A stretch of 6,588 nucleotides of DNA from Propionibacteriaceae bacterium (lineage in GTDB: Bacteria; Actinomycetota; Actinomycetes; Propionibacteriales; Propionibacteriaceae): NCBI GenBank assembly GCA_003451975.1, contig DMIX01000360.1, forward strand, positions 1 through 6,588. The letters run 5' to 3'. The position numbers and the translations under genes were made by a program. Below the pieces are notes generated by a model. It was given only the letters and a program-made list of their open reading frames with translations. It had not been told where the DNA came from and did no database searches. This document shows positions 5,554 through 6,588 of this stretch, piece by piece; the first letter of the stretch is position 1, and each line of letters starts with the position of its first letter.

Positions 5554-6432
5554 ATGCGGGTAGCAATCGGTGGTGCGACAGGCCTGTTGGGCACGGCGCT
5601 GAGCCGCAGCCTGACCAGCGCCGGCCACGACGTGGTGCGGCTGGTCCGCGGCACCCCGCAAACCTCCGATCAGCGCCGCTGGGATCCTGACGCCGGACGC
5701 ATCTCCGGCCCCGGGTTGGACGATGTGGACGCCGTGGTCAACCTCGCCGGCACCCCCATCGCCGGCGGACGCTGGACCAAGGATCGCAAGGCCGCGATTC
5801 GCCGCTCCCGCACCACCTCTACGTTGACCATCGTCACGTCGTTGGCTCCCGACGGACGCTGCCAGCGATTGTTGAACGCCTCGGCGATCGGGTTCTACGG
5901 CAACACGGGGCCCGAAATCGTCGATGAGGATTCACCGGCAGGTCGGGGCTTCCTGGCCCGCGTGGTTCAGGATTGGGAGGCCGCCGCCAGTCATTCGCCG
6001 GTCGCCACGGCAACATTGCGCACCGGCCATGTATTGGCTGCCGACGGCGGCTATCTGGCTGCGCAATGGAAGCTGTTCGCCGCCGGCCTGGGAGGCCGGG
6101 TCGGCGATGGCCGTCAGTTCCTGAGTTGGATCAGCCTCGCCGACCATGTGCGAGCGATGGAGTTCCTGCTGACCAGTGAGCTCACCGGCCCGGTGAATCT
6201 GGTCGGGCCACGTCCGGTGACCAACGCCGAGTTCACACGCACCTTCGGTGACTATCTGAACCGCCCCACGTTGGTCCCGATGCCGCTCCCGGCGGTGTCG
6301 TTGCTGTTCGGGCGCGACTTCGTTCGCGAAGCGCTGCTGGCCGGTCAGCGGGTCGCCCCGCGCCGACTGATCGATGCCGGCTTCGAGTTCGAACACAACA
6401 CCCTCGCCGAGGCATTGAACGCACTGTCCTGA
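5554..6432 (+). CDS. TIGR01777-family NAD(P)-binding epimerase-like protein
   Basis: A 292-residue extended short-chain dehydrogenase/reductase relative (E. coli YfcH is the usual reference). The Rossmann glycine motif is GGATGLLG at residues 6-13; NLAG is at 63-66, NASAIGFYG at 108-116, GFLARVVQDWE at 132-142 and GDGRQFLSWI at 184-193. The C-terminal DUF1731-type end contains FGRDFVREALLAGQRVAPRRL (252-272, conserved residues throughout) and GFEFEHNTL. Family members bind NADP(H), but the substrate is generally unknown. The ATG at 5554 puts the glycine motif five residues from the N-terminus, as expected; an in-frame ATG at 5482 would overlap mptB by 43 bases and add 24 polar residues, so I reject it. 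The 29-base gap after mptB has no terminator, so the two are probably co-transcribed. A role in glycan synthesis is possible by position only. Confidence 0.9.
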   Translation: MRVAIGGATGLLGTALSRSLTSAGHDVVRLVRGTPQTSDQRRWDPDAGRISGPGLDDVDAVVNLAGTPIAGGRWTKDRKAAIRRSRTTSTLTIVTSLAPDGRCQRLLNASAIGFYGNTGPEIVDEDSPAGRGFLARVVQDWEAAASHSPVATATLRTGHVLAADGGYLAAQWKLFAAGLGGRVGDGRQFLSWISLADHVRAMEFLLTSELTGPVNLVGPRPVTNAEFTRTFGDYLNRPTLVPMPLPAVSLLFGRDFVREALLAGQRVAPRRLIDAGFEFEHNTLAEALNALS

Positions 6433-6451
6433 CCTCGGCAGCACTGTCCTG
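6421..6451 (+). repeat. 11-base direct repeat upstream of guaB
   Basis: GCACTGTCCTG occurs exactly at 6421-6431 and again at 6441-6451, a 20-base period, close to two DNA turns. The first copy overlaps the last codons and stop of the TIGR01777 gene; the second ends 18 bases before the guaB -10 box, occupying the -35 region. It could be a pair of sites for a DNA-binding regulator, or a small local duplication. Confidence 0.6.
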
Positions 6452-6469
6452 CAGCATCGCGCTCGGGGA

Positions 6470-6475
6470 TACACT
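6470..6475 (+). promoter_or_regulatory. -10 box TACACT of guaB
   Basis: TACACT fits TAnnnT, 32 bases before the GTG of guaB, giving an expected leader of about 26 bases. No TTGACA-like -35 box is seen at the usual distance; the second copy of the direct repeat lies there instead. TACACTGGCG is identical to the mptB promoter. Confidence 0.6.
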
Positions 6476-6507
6476 GGCGACTCGTCCCCTTGAGAGATTG
6501 GTCGCCT

Positions 6508-6588
6508 GTGTCGCTGCCCTTGTCGCCCAGCGGAGTCCCGGAACCCTTCGCCGCTCTCGGCCTCACCTTTGATGATGTCCTGCTCCAA
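6508..6588 (+). CDS. guaB: Inosine-5'-monophosphate dehydrogenase (3' end missing)
   Basis: Only the first 27 codons are in the window; the frame is open at the right edge. The segment VPEPFAALGLTFDDVLLQ is the well-known start of bacterial IMP dehydrogenase, where GLTFDDVLL begins the TIM-barrel domain. The enzyme oxidises IMP to XMP with NAD+, the committed step of GTP synthesis in the cytoplasm. The GTG at 6508 is chosen because it leaves about 17 residues before GLTFDDVLL, a usual N-terminal length. GAGAG at 6492-6496 is a weak, rather distant ribosome binding site. In-frame TTG codons at 6490 and 6520 are possible other starts. The CBS domains and catalytic cysteine lie outside the window, so paralogues (GuaB1- or GuaB3-like proteins) cannot be fully excluded. 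Confidence 0.85.
   Translation, partial: MSLPLSPSGVPEPFAALGLTFDDVLLQ

Noticed and set aside
6438..6452. Terminator hairpin after the TIGR01777 gene
   Set aside because: GCAG/CTGC gives only four pairs and no T-tract; the region is better explained by the direct repeat.
6490..6507. TTG at 6490 as the guaB start
   Set aside because: It would add six residues (LRDWSP) unlike the family, lies only about eight bases from the predicted transcription start and overlaps the only Shine-Dalgarno-like sequence.
5932..6588. Minus-strand open frame (218 codons) opposite the TIGR01777 gene and the guaB start
   Set aside because: It runs antisense through two recognised genes and the guaB promoter; composition is Gln/Arg/Gly-rich without a motif.

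Overview
This window is chromosomal DNA from a high-GC Gram-positive bacterium (Actinomycetota). Signs of this are the strong G/C bias at third codon positions, GTG starts, TAnnnT-type -10 boxes without recognisable -35 boxes, and an MptB-type GT-C mannosyltransferase, a family known from actinobacterial lipoglycan synthesis. The gene mix would fit a Propionibacteriaceae-like organism, but that rank is a guess. Coding density is very high. I see no tRNA, rRNA, CRISPR array, insertion sequence or phage gene, and no gene-free stretch longer than about 110 bases.

Layout. (1) Bases 1-2141, plus strand: the 3' part of a cystathionine gamma-synthase gene (metB), then two overlapping genes for a four-helix DUF4395 membrane protein with a CLGC motif and a membrane-anchored thioredoxin with a CAPC motif, then a small AroQ-class chorismate mutase. 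(2) Bases 2167-4056, minus strand: a GNAT acetyltransferase preceded by a DinF-like MATE transporter. The chorismate mutase and GNAT genes converge, only 25 bases apart. (3) Bases 4057-4162: a divergent promoter region. (4) Bases 4163-6432, plus strand: an MptB-like polyprenyl-phosphomannose-dependent mannosyltransferase and a TIGR01777-family NAD(P)-binding epimerase-like protein, probably one transcript. (5) Bases 6433-6588: a promoter region and the first 27 codons of IMP dehydrogenase (guaB), cut by the window end.

How the genes work together. Most are ordinary housekeeping or accessory genes: methionine synthesis, aromatic amino acid synthesis, purine synthesis, lipoglycan assembly and efflux. 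The most coherent functional unit is the DUF4395/thioredoxin pair. It is translationally coupled through ATGA, and by the positive-inside rule both CxxC motifs lie at the cytoplasmic face of the membrane, so it looks like a small membrane redox relay.

The most informative regulatory signal is a run of TAnnnT -10 boxes placed 6-7 bases before start codons (chorismate mutase, GNAT, MATE), which predicts leaderless mRNAs. Two other genes, mptB and guaB, share an identical TACACTGGCG box and have short leaders. An 11-base direct repeat with a 20-base period sits directly upstream of the guaB -10 box. I found no clear evidence of a wholly new system. The redox pair and the guaB repeat are the best leads.
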